NCBI GenBank assembly: GCA_947468785.1
Contig: CANIMS010000074.1
Location: 1-7,369, forward strand
DNA length: 7,369 bases
Direction: 5' to 3'
Source: Betaproteobacteria bacterium
GTDB taxonomy: Bacteria; Pseudomonadota; Gammaproteobacteria; Burkholderiales; Burkholderiaceae
Shown here one piece after another: positions 5,686 through 7,369 of this stretch (its first letter is position 1; every line of letters begins with the position of its first letter). The notes below the pieces were generated by a model. That model was not told where the DNA came from. It saw only the letters and a list, made by a program, of their open reading frames with translations, and ran no database searches. The translations under genes and the position numbers were made by a program.

Positions 5686-6875
5686 CAATAAACTCCTTTT
5701 GATTTGAGGCTTGAGAGCTCGCCTGCCTCTAAACCAAGTTCTTTTAAAATTTCTTCGCTATGCTCCCCACGTTTTGGAGCGGACCGTACTATCGTACTGG
5801 GGGTTCTCTGCAGCTGCACTGGCTGACCAACCATCTTTTGTGGGCCATGATGAATGGACACCACATCTTTCACTATTCCTAGGTGCTGAACTTGAGGCTC
5901 TTCAAAAACGCCTTTTACATCATTAATGAGACCGCAAGCAACTCCACCCTCATTAAAACGCTCAACCCAATATGCACAATCCTGAGCTGCTAAGCGTCGA
6001 TTAATTTCGGCATTAATCGAATCGCGATTAATCGACCTACCTTGCTTATCTTTATAACGCTCATCGGTAACCCATTCAGGGGCTCCAAGAATGTCGCAGA
6101 AGCGCTCCCAAATCTTTGAACCAAATACCGCGATATTCATATAGCCATCTTTGGCCTTATAAACACCGGTAGGAATACTGGTCGGATGGTAATTACCAGC
6201 CTGAGTTGGAATATCACCATCTATTAACCAGCGAGAGTTCTGAAAATCCATCATATAGATCATCGATTCCAGCAATGAAGTATGTAACCACTGCCCTTTG
6301 CCCGATGCATCGCGCTCTAATAAAGCAACCAACACGCCTTGCGCGGCGAAGACGCCTGCACATAAATCTGCAATCGGAATACCTACTCGCATCGGACCAT
6401 CACCCGCTTTACCAGTGACTGACATCAAGCCACTCATACCCTGTGCGATTTGATCAAAACCTGGACGCTGCGCTAATGGACCACTTTGCCCAAAACCCGA
6501 AATACTGGCATACACCAAGCCTGGATGATCTTTACTAAGGCTATCGTAATCAATACCTAAACGAGTCTTCACATCTGGACGAAAGTTTTCAACCACTACA
6601 TCAGCACTCGCAATTAAGCGCTTCAAAATAGCAATACCTTCTGGCTCTTTCAGATTGAGCGTAATCGAGCGCTTATTACGATGGGTGTATTGGTAATCAG
6701 AACCATCTTGACCACCCAAGGTGTCATCACCACGCATATGATCTGGCATTTGCACTTGAATAACGTCAGCACCCCAATCTGCTAATTGACGACAAGCGGT
6801 AGGGCCTGCGCGCACCTGGGTTAAATCAATCACGCGAAAACGAGATAAAGCAGAAGAGGCTGGCATGTGAGGCAT
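5685..6875 (-). CDS. Class III CoA-transferase (CaiB/BaiF family)
   Basis: This 396-residue protein has the whole family pattern: FRVIDLTQVRAGPTACRQLADWGADVIQVQ (13-42), the HRNKRSITLNLK loop (65-76), VVENFRPDVKTRLGIDYDSL (94-113), and YASISGFGQSGPLAQRPGFDQIAQGMSGLMSVTG (122-155). The catalytic aspartate is Asp170 in GIPIADLCAG, equivalent to Asp169 of formyl-CoA transferase. The enzymes move CoA between carboxylic acids through an aspartyl-CoA anhydride, commonly with succinyl-CoA as donor. Length is normal for the family. Here it probably activates the acid that the pathway breaks down, supplying the CoA ester to the crotonase gene that overlaps its stop. Start ATG 6875 is near an alternative ATG three codons later; neither has a strong ribosome site. 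A 39-bp spacer separates it from the dehydrogenase gene upstream. The acid substrate cannot be deduced. Confidence 0.93.
   Translation of the reverse strand: MPHMPASSALSRFRVIDLTQVRAGPTACRQLADWGADVIQVQMPDHMRGDDTLGGQDGSDYQYTHRNKRSITLNLKEPEGIAILKRLIASADVVVENFRPDVKTRLGIDYDSLSKDHPGLVYASISGFGQSGPLAQRPGFDQIAQGMSGLMSVTGKAGDGPMRVGIPIADLCAGVFAAQGVLVALLERDASGKGQWLHTSLLESMIYMMDFQNSRWLIDGDIPTQAGNYHPTSIPTGVYKAKDGYMNIAVFGSKIWERFCDILGAPEWVTDERYKDKQGRSINRDSINAEINRRLAAQDCAYWVERFNEGGVACGLINDVKGVFEEPQVQHLGIVKDVVSIHHGPQKMVGQPVQLQRTPSTIVRSAPKRGEHSEEILKELGLEAGELSSLKSKGVY
5693..5700 (-). promoter_or_regulatory. Shine-Dalgarno that fixes the crotonase start
   Basis: AAAAGGAG (minus strand) lies seven bases before ATG 5685 but only four before the in-frame TTG at 5688, so it favours the ATG. 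It is embedded in the last codons of the CoA-transferase (Lys-Gly-Val-Tyr-stop). Confidence 0.8.
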
Positions 6876-6914
6876 ATAAATTACTCGATTATTAAAAATG
6901 AATGGGGAATGAAA

Positions 6915-7369
6915 TTAAGCTGCGATCTGATTTTTTAAAACTTGTCCTTTAGAAAACAAGCGCAAGTTTTCAACAAACAACTCCAAAACTCTTGCCTCAT
7001 TTCCTGCTGAGTGCCCAGCTGAATGAGGGGTAACAATGACATTTTCCATGCTCCACAATGGAGAATCTGCGGCTAATGGCTCAGAAGCAAAGACATCCAA
7101 ATAGGCGCCACCTAATTTCTTGCTTTGTAAGGCAGCAATCAATTCAGGTTCGCAAATAATTTCTCCGCGAGCAACATTAACGATATAAGCACCATCGGGC
7201 AATACCTGAATTGCCGCTTGATCGATCAAATTGCGGGTTTCTTTACTAAGAGGGCAAGCTAGGATGAGCCACTGGGCTTTTGGCAGAACCTGTTTCAATT
7301 GTGAAATATGGATCACATTAGATGTAGAGTGTTTTTGTTCTTTTAGAGCATTATTAAAGGCAACCGAAA
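6915..7369 (-). CDS. D-isomer-specific 2-hydroxyacid dehydrogenase, C-terminal part
   Basis: The frame is open from the window edge to TAA at 6915, giving about 151 codons of the C-terminal half. The visible sequence begins SVAFNNALKEQKHSTSNVIHISQL, then LPKAQWLILACPLSKETRNLIDQ. The catalytic elements of the family follow: Arg in YIVNVARGEII, Glu in FASEPL and His in VTPHSAGHS, with the DVFASEPL strand between them. The GxGxxG NAD loop lies outside the window. Family members reduce 2-oxoacids to D-2-hydroxyacids with NAD(P)H, or do the reverse. As the first visible gene of the same-strand cluster, it may interconvert a hydroxyacid and oxoacid linked to the CoA-transferase route; this is inference. 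The in-frame GTG at 7316 is internal (Val), since the conserved dehydrogenase sequence continues upstream of it. Confidence 0.9.
   Translation of the reverse strand, partial: SVAFNNALKEQKHSTSNVIHISQLKQVLPKAQWLILACPLSKETRNLIDQAAIQVLPDGAYIVNVARGEIICEPELIAALQSKKLGGAYLDVFASEPLAADSPLWSMENVIVTPHSAGHSAGNEARVLELFVENLRLFSKGQVLKNQIAA

Noticed and set aside
5686..5688. TTG one codon before the crotonase ATG as the start
   Set aside because: The Shine-Dalgarno AAAAGGAG is too close (four bases) to the TTG and ideally placed for the ATG at 5685.
6876..6914. Internal promoter before the CoA-transferase
   Set aside because: AATAAT resembles a -10 box, but no acceptable -35 is found at 16-18 bases and the leader would be only a few bases long. 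Read-through from the upstream gene is simpler.
7314..7316. GTG as start of a short 133-residue dehydrogenase
   Set aside because: The frame stays open to the window edge, and the protein family needs the N-terminal and NAD-binding parts; the GTG is an internal Val codon.

Overview
The window looks like chromosomal DNA from a betaproteobacterium of the Burkholderiaceae, most likely a moderately AT-rich Polynucleobacter-type freshwater organism. This rests on two tandem Bug-type periplasmic receptors (a family hugely expanded in Betaproteobacteria), a DUF2805/TIGR03643 gene coupled to a photolyase-related gene, and dense packing with very short spacers. The genus is an inference from protein style, not a search result.

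Left part (1-791, minus strand): the N-terminal 175 codons of a cryptochrome/photolyase-related protein, preceded by a small TIGR03643 gene. The two overlap by 4 bases (GTGA) and form a light/DNA-repair pair. A 62-bp divergent spacer (792-853) separates them from a small plus-strand HNH nuclease-like gene (854-1201), the only plus-strand gene. It meets the next gene tail to tail across 8 bp.

Right part (1210-7369, minus strand, read right to left): a compact cluster of seven genes with spacings from 1-nt overlap to 39 bp. In transcription order they are a D-2-hydroxyacid dehydrogenase (5' end beyond the window), a class III CoA-transferase (CaiB/BaiF), a crotonase-fold protein, a zinc-free quinone-oxidoreductase-like MDR protein, two tripartite-tricarboxylate-type (Bug) solute-binding proteins, and an RraA/HMG-aldolase-like protein. 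The layout suggests uptake of an organic acid, CoA activation, modification of the acyl-CoA, redox steps and possibly a final aldolase or decarboxylase step. The substrate cannot be named from sequence.

The most interesting points are enzymatic. The crotonase lacks both catalytic glutamates of enoyl-CoA hydratase but has a tyrosine where E. coli methylmalonyl-CoA decarboxylase has its active-site Tyr. The RraA-like protein has asparagine at two usually acidic positions around its conserved Arg-Asp pair. Together these hint at a catabolic route that standard annotation ('enoyl-CoA hydratase', 'RraA family') would mislabel. I see no mobile element, CRISPR array, tRNA or rRNA, and no gene-free stretch longer than 62 bp.
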